DNA of 64,000 nt from Gimesia sp. (GTDB lineage: Bacteria > Planctomycetota > Planctomycetia > Planctomycetales > Planctomycetaceae), in the NCBI RefSeq assembly GCF_040219335.1, contig NZ_JAVJSQ010000005.1:248001-312000 (forward strand), written 5' to 3'. The notes beneath the pieces were generated by a model. It was not told the DNA's origin and did not search any database. It saw nothing but the letters and a program-made list of their open reading frames with translations. Shown in pieces: positions 7,433 through 16,240 of this stretch (within the stretch, counting starts at the first letter, position 1; each line of letters begins with the position of its first letter). A program made the position numbers and the translations under genes.

Positions 7433-10227
7433 CTCAGGTGCTCTCCGAATTTTTTGATCGCTGCATCAAAGATCGGTTGGGGACTGGAACATTCGTTTTC
7501 ACCACAGAAATATGCATCGCCCCAGAAGCGTCCATCATTGCACCAGCCTGATGTTTTACCCTCTACCAGGCAGAGAGATACTTCAGGAATATTGATGTCT
7601 GCACTTTTGAGATGCAGCATACCTCGAGAATCCAGGAAAGCCTGTGAACCATCATCCCATGTAGCGACAGATAATTGACATCCCAGATCCCTGTTATGTT
7701 TGACCTGTTTAAAGGTTTTCAGTCGTCGTTGATCGCTGGATGAGATTCGGGAACCCTGCAGCATGATATACTTCAGATCCGGGTGATACGAAACTCGTAA
7801 TGTTGACTGTTTTGTCGTTTTCAAAACCAGTTCACCTGATTCCGTTACCAGAATCCCCATAAACTTTTTGCGAATGTTTCGGCCGGAGTTCTTCCAGTGC
7901 GCCGGCTGATCTATCCATTTCTGAATGTCTGGCCGGGCAGGTTTCAATTCGGCCTGCATGCTATACAGATTGAGAACACATCTGTCCCAACTGAAAGTGT
8001 TGTCCAGTTTGATCGCAACAATCTGCCCATCGGTGGAGATATCCTCGCTTGAGACTGACTCGACTTTCACAGAATCCATGATCGGAATCGTTTTCAGTTC
8101 TTCACGGGCGGGAAAATAGATCTTACCTCCTTTCCACAGGATGCAGACAGGCCCAATATCAGGGTCACGTTCAAAAATGGTGACCACATCGTTTGGATTG
8201 ACAGTTCCCAGATTGAATTCGGTCATCACAGGCTGTCCCCGAGATATATCAAAGGAGAGCGCGAGCCACTGGCTCCGATCGAGTGTGTGGAAAAAACGGT
8301 CACAGGCCAGAATCAAGTCAGAAGAATAATGTGAGGAACCAACGCGTTCGCCCGTAGCAGGATCGATGGCGATAATGGTATTGAATGTTTCATTGATCAG
8401 AAACAGGAAGCCGTGATGGGCGCAGATCGCGGTGAATTCCATCTGCTTCAGCTCAATGGGAGTATGTGTGACACTTTTCTGTTCCAGGTCTATGTGTACC
8501 AGCTGAAGTTCTGAATTCTGAAGGTCACCTGTGAGCAGCGAAATTCTTCCCTGATCAGGAATCCCTGTTTTCCAGCAGATATTCCTGCCTTTTAACTGGG
8601 GAATTCCAAATGCCAGTAACTGGGCTCCCGTATGTGATTTGGGCCAGTACAACAGAAGACCGGAATCTGTAACACCAATCTGTCCATAACCGGGAACCCA
8701 CCAGGTGACCTGTTTGTTCTGCTGGAATGAGTACGCGAGATTCAATGGAAAAGGATGAGTGGCAAAGATGGCCGGTAAACCTTCAAAACCCTCCTGTCTT
8801 AAGAGGGGGGCAATCGTTGTAGAAGCCGTATCAAACAGGCTTTCCAGATCAAGTTCCAGATCACATACGATTTTATTACCCCGTAAACTTTTCTCGATCA
8901 ACTGGAAGTGACCGTCTCGTTTGACAGTGGCGATGTGTAGAATGTCCAGTTCAACTGTTCGTAGTGCAGTCTGAAATTCCGGGTCATGCCAGACATCCTC
9001 AGTGATTAATAGGACCGGTTCCGAATTGGATTCTACTTCTTCGAGCTGCTTGAGAAAATCAGGTAAAGCGAATGCCGGATGCAGATGGCTGTCCAGGGCC
9101 TGTAGCAGTTCTTCAAGCCCTGCACGAGACGCCAGGTCTACAGTTTCGAGTCGTTTCTGAAATGCCCGGAACGCTCTGAATTCAGTCTGTTGATCAGTAG
9201 AAGCAGCCAGGGCCATCGAAACTGCAGCCAGATAGACACGCGGAATGCCCCAGGTACGAATTCCACAGTCGATGAGCAAAGTCCTGCACCGTTGTGGTGG
9301 ATGTGGTGATGCTTCCCTGCGCAGATAGAGGGCTTCATTCACTGCGATCCGCACAGTTAAAGTTAAGTCATCATTGGCGAGTTCACTGAGCAGTAAGCGA
9401 TCAAGGGGACCACGATTGCAGATATCAGAAACACCGCCATGTGCCAGGTCTTCCGGCTCTGCAACTGGCCGGGGAATGGATATTGCTGCTAAGAGGTTCT
9501 GAGCCAGCCTGGCCAGGCCACTGTGTTCCCGATCTTCTTTCAATTCAGCGATGAGTTGTCGTACCTGATCTGCAAAGGGGATGTCCAGCGCATCCGGGAG
9601 AGGCAATTCATCCAATCCGATAGTCTTGCGCAGCCGTAATTTTTCCGCATCAAGCTGTTCCAGTCCGGTGAGGAAATGACTGACTTCCTTGAGCGTCAAT
9701 CGCTGGGAGAGGTTGCCTTGAATACTCTCAAATATCGGGTCAAAGATGACCTCTTCCAGTCCTGAGGAGACTTCTTCGACGATGGCTCGTGCCAGTTCAG
9801 GAGACGTCCTTTGGCTTGAGAAATCAAATACGCATTCCGCAATGAGTGCTTTACCCTGCGTCCGGGAACGCAGTTCACCAGGCAATTGCTGGACTTTTCT
9901 GAGACCTCGTTCCAGGATTCCCTGAGTGGATGAGAGAGCTTCCGTTCTGGAAACGACAGGGGAAAGCGAGGCGAAATCTTTGACCTGTGCTTCAAGCCGT
10001 TCCAGGTCATGAATCGGATCTCGCATCCCTGCCAGCAGAATCAATAACAGGTCTAATGGAGGCAGCCCCTGCGGAGCAAGGTGCGAAAGAATTTTCTCCA
10101 GTTCCTGTCGAAACAGGATTGTACTTCCATCTTGCCAGGCAATCACTTCTCCAGCATCAGTCCACTTCCAGAATGCGTCCCGGGAAGGGATGAGGTATTT
10201 GCGAATATCTTTGCTGAAGTCACTCAT
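7429..10227 (-). CDS. Degenerate vWA domain plus beta-propeller protein (bpX system core component)
   Basis: 932 residues from the ATG at 10227; a TTG six codons upstream at 10245 also exists. The N-terminal helical region (about 1-300) is followed by a vWA-like Rossmann fold (about 310-455) starting CRTLLIDCGIRTWG and continuing through LLITEDVW. Here the MIDAS motif DxSxS is replaced by DCGIR, so metal binding is probably lost. The remainder (about 505-930) is a beta-rich propeller (for example VTWWVPGYGQIGVTDSGLLL). A vWA partner is the standard companion of MoxR ATPases, and fusion to a propeller is the hallmark of the MoxR-vWA-beta-propeller ternary systems. It abuts the 246-residue protein upstream and overlaps the 921-residue protein downstream by 4 bases. 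Confidence 0.74.
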   Translation of the reverse strand: MSDFSKDIRKYLIPSRDAFWKWTDAGEVIAWQDGSTILFRQELEKILSHLAPQGLPPLDLLLILLAGMRDPIHDLERLEAQVKDFASLSPVVSRTEALSSTQGILERGLRKVQQLPGELRSRTQGKALIAECVFDFSSQRTSPELARAIVEEVSSGLEEVIFDPIFESIQGNLSQRLTLKEVSHFLTGLEQLDAEKLRLRKTIGLDELPLPDALDIPFADQVRQLIAELKEDREHSGLARLAQNLLAAISIPRPVAEPEDLAHGGVSDICNRGPLDRLLLSELANDDLTLTVRIAVNEALYLRREASPHPPQRCRTLLIDCGIRTWGIPRVYLAAVSMALAASTDQQTEFRAFRAFQKRLETVDLASRAGLEELLQALDSHLHPAFALPDFLKQLEEVESNSEPVLLITEDVWHDPEFQTALRTVELDILHIATVKRDGHFQLIEKSLRGNKIVCDLELDLESLFDTASTTIAPLLRQEGFEGLPAIFATHPFPLNLAYSFQQNKQVTWWVPGYGQIGVTDSGLLLYWPKSHTGAQLLAFGIPQLKGRNICWKTGIPDQGRISLLTGDLQNSELQLVHIDLEQKSVTHTPIELKQMEFTAICAHHGFLFLINETFNTIIAIDPATGERVGSSHYSSDLILACDRFFHTLDRSQWLALSFDISRGQPVMTEFNLGTVNPNDVVTIFERDPDIGPVCILWKGGKIYFPAREELKTIPIMDSVKVESVSSEDISTDGQIVAIKLDNTFSWDRCVLNLYSMQAELKPARPDIQKWIDQPAHWKNSGRNIRKKFMGILVTESGELVLKTTKQSTLRVSYHPDLKYIMLQGSRISSSDQRRLKTFKQVKHNRDLGCQLSVATWDDGSQAFLDSRGMLHLKSADINIPEVSLCLVEGKTSGWCNDGRFWGDAYFCGENECSSPQPIFDAAIKKFGEHLR

Positions 10228-10245
10228 GAAGATAAGTATTCCCAA

Positions 10246-10986
10246 TCACACAGGATCAGAGGACGAATTGTTATCAAACCGCTGAAGTGTCAATCTGACA
10301 GAGGAACGTGTTAATGGAGTGAACTGGTCCGCGCGAATCAACTCGCGTGACTGATCCGCATGAAGTAAAACAACATCACCCGGATTAAGCTTGAACAGTG
10401 ACTGTAGAACATCGACATCCACCTGCGGAGACCATGCCCATCCTGCAGCGACAGCGATGCCCTTTAGTTCACAGAAAAAAAATCCTTCAATTGAGGGCAG
10501 AGGAGAACCCCGAAGAATGGTCCGTTGCTGACTGTCGACCGCGTATTGCAATGGTTTTAATCGGATCTGCGAATCGCAATCAACCAGTTTTTTTAATTTG
10601 ACAAGCGTTGTCAGCAATATATTCGCCGTCAGATTCTGTTGACTGCGCACCAGCTCAAACGAGATACGGTCGTCTGTCTTTCCAGCCAGGGCGGGAGCCT
10701 GCAGTTGTATGGTTAACCATTCCGGAAGTGGCAGCCATTCCGTTTCAGGCAGATAGCCCAAGGGAACATGGCGACCGGCGGGAATGAGTTGAGCGTCTTT
10801 TTGCAGATCAAAAAGCTCACTGTCGGGAATCGATCGCAGTATTCGTGTTAAGTTCTCATCCAGCGTTGAACCACGGAGCCAGATTTCCTGGTCCAGAACG
10901 CTGGCCTGAATCTGTTTTTCCAGGCGGAGTGAGCTCAGCGATTTCAATTGCTCTGCAGGGAGACGCAGTACCCACTGTGTTGTCAT
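10246..10986 (-). CDS. Small accessory protein of the MoxR-vWA-beta-propeller (bpX) system
   Basis: 246 residues, no signal peptide or membrane helix. The sequence alternates short strands and helices. Motifs include WVLRLPAEQL at the start, IWLRGSTLDENL, and a proline/tryptophan-rich stretch GYLPETEWLPLPEWL near 95-112. It ends in a beta segment with a polar tail. I do not recognise an enzymatic motif. Its place between the MoxR gene (41-bp gap) and the vWA/propeller gene (no gap) makes it one of the small bpX domains that always travel with these systems, possibly the bpX2 type; this is recalled, not computed. It is probably an adaptor or effector-regulating subunit. Confidence 0.68.
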   Translation of the reverse strand: MTTQWVLRLPAEQLKSLSSLRLEKQIQASVLDQEIWLRGSTLDENLTRILRSIPDSELFDLQKDAQLIPAGRHVPLGYLPETEWLPLPEWLTIQLQAPALAGKTDDRISFELVRSQQNLTANILLTTLVKLKKLVDCDSQIRLKPLQYAVDSQQRTILRGSPLPSIEGFFFCELKGIAVAAGWAWSPQVDVDVLQSLFKLNPGDVVLLHADQSRELIRADQFTPLTRSSVRLTLQRFDNNSSSDPV

Positions 10987-11027
10987 TGATCTGTCCGGAA
11001 TGAACTAATTTTGATCGAATCGCCGAC

Positions 11028-12203
11028 TTAATCTGAAAGCGAATGCAGTTGTTCACGCAGTTTATCGATTTTTTCAGTAAGAAACGTTTTCTGTTGATCC
11101 GATTCTACCCACTGGCAACGCGACGCAAGCAGGGTAACCTGATCCTGTAACTGAGCTCGTTCGATCTCTGTGAGGCTATCGTCATGGCAGCGTTGTTCCA
11201 GTTGCTCGATATCACGAACCAGTAATTCGGGGTCAGGAACGTCTGCGGAACGTGAACGTGGATGCCCTGACTGTTTTTCCGTTTCATCCGCCTGGTCAAT
11301 GGCATCATTTACCAGCGAGGCCAGGATTTCAATCTGCTCTTCCGTATGCCAGATGGAACGGAGAATCCAGAAATCGGTACGGTTAACTTTGAGTCTTCCG
11401 GACAGAATCGCACTGGCAGCCAGCAGACGCTGTAGTTTAACAGCGCGGCGGTCCGAGACATCAATTCCTGCTTTCCGCATGCGATGAATCAACGCGACAT
11501 AATCAGACTGGACCTGACTGAAGTCTGCCTGCGCGAGGCTGTATTGCAAGCTGCGAATCTCGTCAATGGAGATGGTCCCCTGTGTCTGTTCACGTATGAC
11601 GTCCATTTTCCAGCCAGCCATCAATACCTGTGACAACTGATCGGGTTCGACATTATCACAACGTACGCGGACCAGAAAACGGTCAAACAACGCTCCCAGT
11701 GCACTATCCTCGGGCAGGTGATTACTGGCTCCGACTACCATCAGGGTCGGCAGTGCCCTCGTTTCACGTCCCCTTCGGAAGACACGTTCATTGAGTACCA
11801 TCAACAGACTGTTCAGAATTGCGCTATTGGCATTGAGCAACTCATCCAGGAATACAAAAGTGGCCTCCGGCAACATCCCCTCAGTATTGGTGATCAATTC
11901 ACCTTCACGGAGTTTGCGAATATCAAAAGGTCCGAAAATCTCGTTGGGTTCGGTAAATCGAGTGAGGAGATAGTCAAAGATATTGCCTTCAATCCGTCGA
12001 GATAAATCCTGCACCAGCGCACTTTTAGCAGTTCCGGGGGGGCCCAGCAAAAAAAGGTTCTCACGTGCTACCAGGCAGATGCCGAGCAGATCAATGATTT
12101 CATCTTTACCCACAAATGTTTGTTTCATGGGGGATAGAATCGTATCTTTCAGCTTTTGGCTGAGTGCCAACTCTTCAGTCTGCGGCTCAGTTGTCTGGTC
12201 CAT
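11028..12203 (-). CDS. MoxR-family AAA+ ATPase (bpX-system MoxR)
   Basis: 391 residues. Walker A is LLGPPGTAKSALVQ (about 54-67), Walker B is FVFLDELLNANSAILNSLL, sensor 1 is VVGASNHLPE, and an arginine-rich second-region motif follows (FDRFLVRVR). This is the MoxR/RavA subtype, which remodels or activates partner proteins with vWA domains. The C-terminal 100 residues form a charged coiled-coil-like extension ending HSLSD. The first 17 bases overlap the end of the upstream 219-residue gene. As the only NTPase in the operon it is expected to power the system, acting on the vWA/propeller protein at 7429-10227. An ATP-dependent chaperone-like role is from family knowledge; the target is unknown. 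Confidence 0.93.
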   Translation of the reverse strand: MDQTTEPQTEELALSQKLKDTILSPMKQTFVGKDEIIDLLGICLVARENLFLLGPPGTAKSALVQDLSRRIEGNIFDYLLTRFTEPNEIFGPFDIRKLREGELITNTEGMLPEATFVFLDELLNANSAILNSLLMVLNERVFRRGRETRALPTLMVVGASNHLPEDSALGALFDRFLVRVRCDNVEPDQLSQVLMAGWKMDVIREQTQGTISIDEIRSLQYSLAQADFSQVQSDYVALIHRMRKAGIDVSDRRAVKLQRLLAASAILSGRLKVNRTDFWILRSIWHTEEQIEILASLVNDAIDQADETEKQSGHPRSRSADVPDPELLVRDIEQLEQRCHDDSLTEIERAQLQDQVTLLASRCQWVESDQQKTFLTEKIDKLREQLHSLSD

Positions 12204-12846
12204 CTTGCTGTTTTATTTCATGTTGGATGTGATTGTGGATATTGGGCGCAAGTTCAGGATACATTCCCCAGGATGCCTCAACAAGTGTTCTGACGCGAGG
12301 GTCAGCCAGGCGTGAGACATCGTTTCTTGCCAGGATGCGGTCGCAATAAAGTCGGAGCAGTCCGGGACAATCTACGAAACCCTCAATCGGGAATGGCACA
12401 GCAATCTCTTTTATTCCGATAGACGATAAAGGCCAGCGGTTCGCCCAGTCATTCAGATGTTTCAGTAGCGGGTCATTTTCCATCATTGATTTTGAAAGGC
12501 GAAACAGATCAGGCAGGAACCGGAATACCAGATCGACTGCATAATGAGACTCAGGTGTATCAGGGAAATTCTGTATCACGTTTAATTTTTCATCGAGCTG
12601 CTGAGAAGGCGCATTGCGCAGAACGACGAATTGACAGGCACGATAAAATAATACTGCGGCTTGTTCAGCCAGGGTGATATCAAGGGAGGGGATCTCTCGA
12701 GGCAATTCCAGTCGATACAGTTTCTCAAAATTGCTGATGACTTCTCTCGCATCCAGGAGTTCCTCTTCTTGAAGTGGTTCGATTTCTGGAACCAGAACAT
12801 GTCCATCATCAAACAGCGATTCGAGAAATGTCGGAAAGGAAGACAT
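12187..12846 (-). CDS. First gene of the bpX operon, small helical accessory protein
   Basis: 219 residues, acidic and mostly helical (EEELLDAREVISNFEKLYRL; LDEKLNVIQNFPDTPESHYAVDLVFRFLPDLFRL), with no membrane segment or known catalytic motif. It starts the five-gene minus-strand operon and overlaps the MoxR gene by 17 bases, so it is very probably co-translated. Small helical proteins of this size accompany MoxR in MoxR-vWA-beta-propeller systems; the bpX4 type is possible, from memory. A direct function cannot be read from sequence. The ATG at 12846 lacks a strong Shine-Dalgarno. Confidence 0.66.
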   Translation of the reverse strand: MSSFPTFLESLFDDGHVLVPEIEPLQEEELLDAREVISNFEKLYRLELPREIPSLDITLAEQAAVLFYRACQFVVLRNAPSQQLDEKLNVIQNFPDTPESHYAVDLVFRFLPDLFRLSKSMMENDPLLKHLNDWANRWPLSSIGIKEIAVPFPIEGFVDCPGLLRLYCDRILARNDVSRLADPRVRTLVEASWGMYPELAPNIHNHIQHEIKQQDGPDN

Positions 12847-13216
12847 ATGGAAAGATCTGCCTGTCGTCAGGATGCGATATCAGTATATCGGATTGAAAAT
12901 GTAAGATTCATCTTAAAATAGACAATGCAGAGATGGATGTATAGTGAGAAGTTCGACGAATCATTAACGAACTGAATCAGAAACGTTACTCACACTGAAT
13001 TGTGATAATTGAACTTTACTGATACCGATTCCACTCTGGTTTTCTATAATAACTGGACAACAGATAAACCAGTCAGGATCAGACTTATCTTGACAGAACA
13101 ATAAGGTTTAACGAAGATCCATCTCAATTAAATACTATTAAAATAGTAGTATTTTTATATTCATGAAGAGTCACACGGAAACGCGATTGTAAGCGCGTCA
13201 GAAATTCAGAGGGATT
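12847..13216. other. Divergent intergenic region between bpX operon and polyketide operon
   Basis: 370 bases, AT-rich, carrying the promoters of two divergent operons. I see a perfect TATAAT at 13045-13050, without a good -35 at 17 bases, and a TTGACA at 13090-13095, without a good -10. The inverted-repeat site described separately lies at 13133-13151. No ORF or RNA gene is evident. Confidence 0.7.
13133..13151. promoter_or_regulatory. Inverted-repeat operator upstream of the polyketide operon (BlaI-type candidate)
   Basis: TACTATT (13133-13139) and AATAGTA (13142-13148) form a perfect 7-bp inverted repeat with a 2-base spacer. An overlapping ATACTA/TAGTAT pair spans 13132-13152. The 18-mer ACTATTAAAATAGTAGTA (13134-13151) matches the site at 21063-21080 at 16 of 18 bases. 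It lies 65 bases before the methyltransferase ATG. Dyads rich in TACTA are compatible with BlaI/MecI-family operators, and such a repressor is encoded at 21232-21603. Binding is inferred. Confidence 0.68.
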
Positions 13217-13924
13217 ATGAATTTACAGATTCGGCAACGCGAGCCGGAATTGATGGACCAACCGGGACTTAGTGATGCTGAGCATGGCAGTGCACTTACA
13301 GGCTTGAGTCGCGTTAACTGGTTCAGCCGCAGTAGTTCCATCTTCTGGGGACCTCTGTCAAAGCTGGCTCAGACAATTGATCAGAGACCCGTGAAGATCC
13401 TGGATATTGCCAGCGGAGGGGGTGATGTCAGCATCGATCTGGCAATACGCGCCCGGCAGGCGGGACTGAATATTGAAATCTCCGGGTGTGATATCAGCGA
13501 ATATGCCGTCAGCCATGCGACCGAAAGGGCTCAACAGAAAGGATTGGAGAAGATCCATTTTTTCCAGAGTGATATTTTCCAGGAACCTGCAGAACGTAAA
13601 TACGATCTTGTGATGTGTTCTCTATTTCTGCATCATCTTGATGAACTCCAGGCGGTACAGCTTATGCAATGGATGTCAGAGTCAACAAGGCATTTATTGT
13701 TGATTAATGATCTGCGCAGAACCCGACTGGGGTACTGGCTGGCCTGGTGTGGCTGTCGTTTATTAACGCGTTCGCCAATTGTACACACGGATGGTCCTGT
13801 TTCCGTCGCGGCGGCCTTTTCAATTGACGAGACAGAACAGTTGGCCCGACAGGCGGGCTTAAACCAGATTCACATTTCCCGACACTGGCCTCAAAGATTT
13901 CTGCTGGAGTGGAGTCGGGTATGA
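13217..13924 (+). CDS. Class I SAM-dependent methyltransferase, first gene of the type III PKS operon
   Basis: 235 residues with the Rossmann SAM-binding signature VKILDIASGGGDVSIDLA (motif I), followed by the acidic strand SGCDIS (motif II) and YDLVMCSLFLHHLDE (motif IV region). The fold matches UbiE/Coq5-like small-molecule methyltransferases. AGAGGGA lies just upstream of the ATG. The stop overlaps the ATG of the FAD oxidoreductase (ATGA at 13921-13924), so the two are coupled. With the polyketide synthase two genes on, the likely substrate is a phenolic or pyrone polyketide. This role is inferred; the methylated position cannot be told. Confidence 0.88.
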   Translation: MNLQIRQREPELMDQPGLSDAEHGSALTGLSRVNWFSRSSSIFWGPLSKLAQTIDQRPVKILDIASGGGDVSIDLAIRARQAGLNIEISGCDISEYAVSHATERAQQKGLEKIHFFQSDIFQEPAERKYDLVMCSLFLHHLDELQAVQLMQWMSESTRHLLLINDLRRTRLGYWLAWCGCRLLTRSPIVHTDGPVSVAAAFSIDETEQLARQAGLNQIHISRHWPQRFLLEWSRV

Positions 13925-15084
13925 CTGCTCTAAAGTCAATCAGTATCGCGGATGCGAGCAGGCAAGAGTGGGATATTCTTATTATTGGTGCCGGACCTGC
14001 GGGTACTGTAGCGGCTCATCAGGCAGCCAGGGCAGGACTCAAAACACTTCTCGTCGAAAAAAAAGTATTTCCACGTTACAAAGTCTGTGGTGGTTGTCTC
14101 AATCAGAGAGCTGTGAATGCGTTGCAGGAAGCAGGTTTGGCAGCAGCCCTCGATGAACTCGATGCCGTTCCTCTGGATCAGTTTGAAATGCGTTACCAGG
14201 GACGGGCCTTAAGAATTCCCCTGCCCGGAGGACTGGCAGTCTCCCGTTTCGCATTGGACCTGCAACTGGTTCGAATGGCTCAGAAGTCGGGAGTGAGTTT
14301 TCTTGCTGAGACGAAGGCACTGGTATGTAATGATGCAATTCCTGGTCTAACTCGCAAAGTTGATTTATTTCAGCAGGGAGCATTATGTGGTGTGGCCCGA
14401 GCGAGAGTTGTATTAGTGGCGGATGGACTTGGTCATCCCAGCCTGAAACAATGCGGAGAGTTCGAAAGTAAGATTTCTCAAGATTCTCGAATTGGTGCAG
14501 GAGTCATCTTGCCCGGTGATCAAATCTCAGATTATCCTGCGGGCACGATTCATATGGCAATTCACAGGCATGGCTATGTGGGGCTGGCACGTGTAGAAGC
14601 GGGGCAACTGAATGTGGCCTCTGCCATTGATCGTAAATTTATGAAACAACAGCAGAGTCCAACTGCCGCAGTTCTCAATATCATGGAAGAGTCAGGGTTT
14701 CCTGTTCCTCCGGTGATGAGAAGTATGAATCTCAAAGGGACAATTCCCTTGACCAGGAAAACGGTGAGGCCTGCCTCCCATCGGCTGTTACTGGTGGGTG
14801 ATGCTGCCGGATATCTGGAGCCATTTACCGGAGAAGGGATGTCAAATGCGATATCAGAAGGGATTGCTGCTGTGCATATCGCGTCGAACGGATTGCAGGA
14901 CTGGGATCAATCTCTCGAACAGCAGTGGTTGCACACGCATCAGACTTTGACTGAGGGACGCTCACACTGGTGCCGCTATCTGTCTCAGCTTTTACGCTCT
15001 CCAGCAGCAATCAACGTTGGGCTGCGGTTATTTCGCTGGTTTCCAAATATGGCCCGGCCCATCGTCGCCAGCTTAAATCATTAA
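13921..15084 (+). CDS. FAD-dependent oxidoreductase, geranylgeranyl-reductase/hydroxylase type
   Basis: 387 residues from the ATG that overlaps the previous stop; a GTG at 13909 is the longer alternative. The N-terminal dinucleotide-binding motif is DILIIGAGPAGTVAAHQAA, followed by VEKKVFPRYKVCGGCL, a hallmark of the geranylgeranyl-reductase-like branch of FAD monooxygenases. The second FAD motif is LLVGDAAGYLEPFTGEGMSN. These proteins reduce isoprenoid chains or hydroxylate aromatic rings. Beside a type III polyketide synthase, an FAD enzyme commonly oxidises the resorcinol to a quinone (as in Streptomyces srs-type clusters). Substrate here is inferred from context only. Confidence 0.9.
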   Translation: MTALKSISIADASRQEWDILIIGAGPAGTVAAHQAARAGLKTLLVEKKVFPRYKVCGGCLNQRAVNALQEAGLAAALDELDAVPLDQFEMRYQGRALRIPLPGGLAVSRFALDLQLVRMAQKSGVSFLAETKALVCNDAIPGLTRKVDLFQQGALCGVARARVVLVADGLGHPSLKQCGEFESKISQDSRIGAGVILPGDQISDYPAGTIHMAIHRHGYVGLARVEAGQLNVASAIDRKFMKQQQSPTAAVLNIMEESGFPVPPVMRSMNLKGTIPLTRKTVRPASHRLLLVGDAAGYLEPFTGEGMSNAISEGIAAVHIASNGLQDWDQSLEQQWLHTHQTLTEGRSHWCRYLSQLLRSPAAINVGLRLFRWFPNMARPIVASLNH

Positions 15085-15115
15085 ATCGCAATTCTTGCGA
15101 GATCGAGTAATACAG

Positions 15116-16240
15116 ATGAGTTTTGAAATCCTTGGAATTGGAACAGTCAATCCCTTACATTCAATCGAGCAGATTGAAGCCGCCTCACATGCGGAGGCAC
15201 TCAGCTGTTCGGCGGAATCAACAGAACAGCAAAGACGGTTACTGCCAGTTCTGTATCGAAGAGCCGGTGTTAAAACCCGGCACAGTGTCGTGCTGGAGAG
15301 CAGCACCAATGGTGAGATGGCACAACAGAGTTTCTATCCTCCCGCAGAATCAGAGTCTGATCAGGGGCCAACGACATCACAGCGTATGCAGGCGTATGAA
15401 GCGAATGCCGCTTCCCTGGCCGTTTCAGCCGTGGAAGCAGCGTTGCAGAAAAGTCAGGTAACCCCTGGTGAGATTACCCAACTGATCACGGTTTCGTGCA
15501 GTGGATTCAGCGCCCCCGGTTTTGATATTGCTCTGGTCAGAGAACTGGGCCTGCCCGCAGATGTGTCTCGTACACACGTCGGATTTATGGGCTGTCATGG
15601 TGCACTAAACGGGTTGCGGATTGCCAAGGCTTTTACAGACAATGATCCCCGGGCAAGAGTTCTGGTCTGTGCGGTTGAATTGTGCAGCCTGCATCAGCAG
15701 TACGGCTGGTGTCCGGATAAAATTGTAGCGAATGCGTTGTTTGCGGATGGTGCTGCGGCGGTTGTGGGAAAGCAAGCTTCTGGGGAACCTGCTGATCGTT
15801 GGCAGCTGATCGCATCCGGATCAACGATCGTACCAGACTCCGAAGAGATGATGAGCTGGCGCATCGGCGACAATGGATTTGAAATGACACTCTCCCCTCG
15901 CATCCCGGATCTGATCCATGAAAATCTGCGTCCCTGGCTCAAGCGATGGTTACTTCAGCAGGGAATGAACATTGAAGATGTGGGTAGTTGGGCGATTCAT
16001 CCCGGCGGCCCTCGCATTCTGAGTGCGGTCGCGGAAACAGTCGGTTTTGAGGAATCTCTGCTAAGTCCTTCTCGAGAAGTTCTGGCACGTTATGGAAACA
16101 TGTCTTCTCCTACCGTGCTGTTTATTCTCAAAAAACTCCAGGCAGAACAGGCACGCTTACCCTGTGTCATGCTGGGCTTTGGTCCTGGACTGACCATTGA
16201 AGCCGCTTTAATTAATGATTGTGATCTGTCTCAGGCTTAA
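15116..16240 (+). CDS. Type III polyketide synthase (chalcone/alkylresorcinol-synthase family)
   Basis: 374 residues from the ATG at 15116 (a TTG at 15095 is the longer option). It is a thiolase-fold homodimer by family. The triad is intact: Cys160 in GFMGCHGAL, His295 in AIHPGGPRIL and Asn328 in RYGNMSSPTVL. The conserved SGFSAPGFD and C-terminal GFGPGLTIE loops are present. It condenses malonyl-CoA extenders onto an acyl-CoA starter and cyclises the chain. The lipid-type neighbours (MMPL exporter, methyltransferases) favour a long-chain alkylresorcinol or alkylpyrone over a plant-like aromatic starter. Its last 29 bases overlap the 3' end of the exporter gene on the other strand. Confidence 0.94.
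   Translation: MSFEILGIGTVNPLHSIEQIEAASHAEALSCSAESTEQQRRLLPVLYRRAGVKTRHSVVLESSTNGEMAQQSFYPPAESESDQGPTTSQRMQAYEANAASLAVSAVEAALQKSQVTPGEITQLITVSCSGFSAPGFDIALVRELGLPADVSRTHVGFMGCHGALNGLRIAKAFTDNDPRARVLVCAVELCSLHQQYGWCPDKIVANALFADGAAAVVGKQASGEPADRWQLIASGSTIVPDSEEMMSWRIGDNGFEMTLSPRIPDLIHENLRPWLKRWLLQQGMNIEDVGSWAIHPGGPRILSAVAETVGFEESLLSPSREVLARYGNMSSPTVLFILKKLQAEQARLPCVMLGFGPGLTIEAALINDCDLSQA

Noticed and set aside
13090-13118. TTGACA promoter for the polyketide operon
   Set aside because: The -35 is perfect, but the hexamer at 17 bases is GAAGAT and neighbouring spacings are no better, so I did not list it as a promoter.
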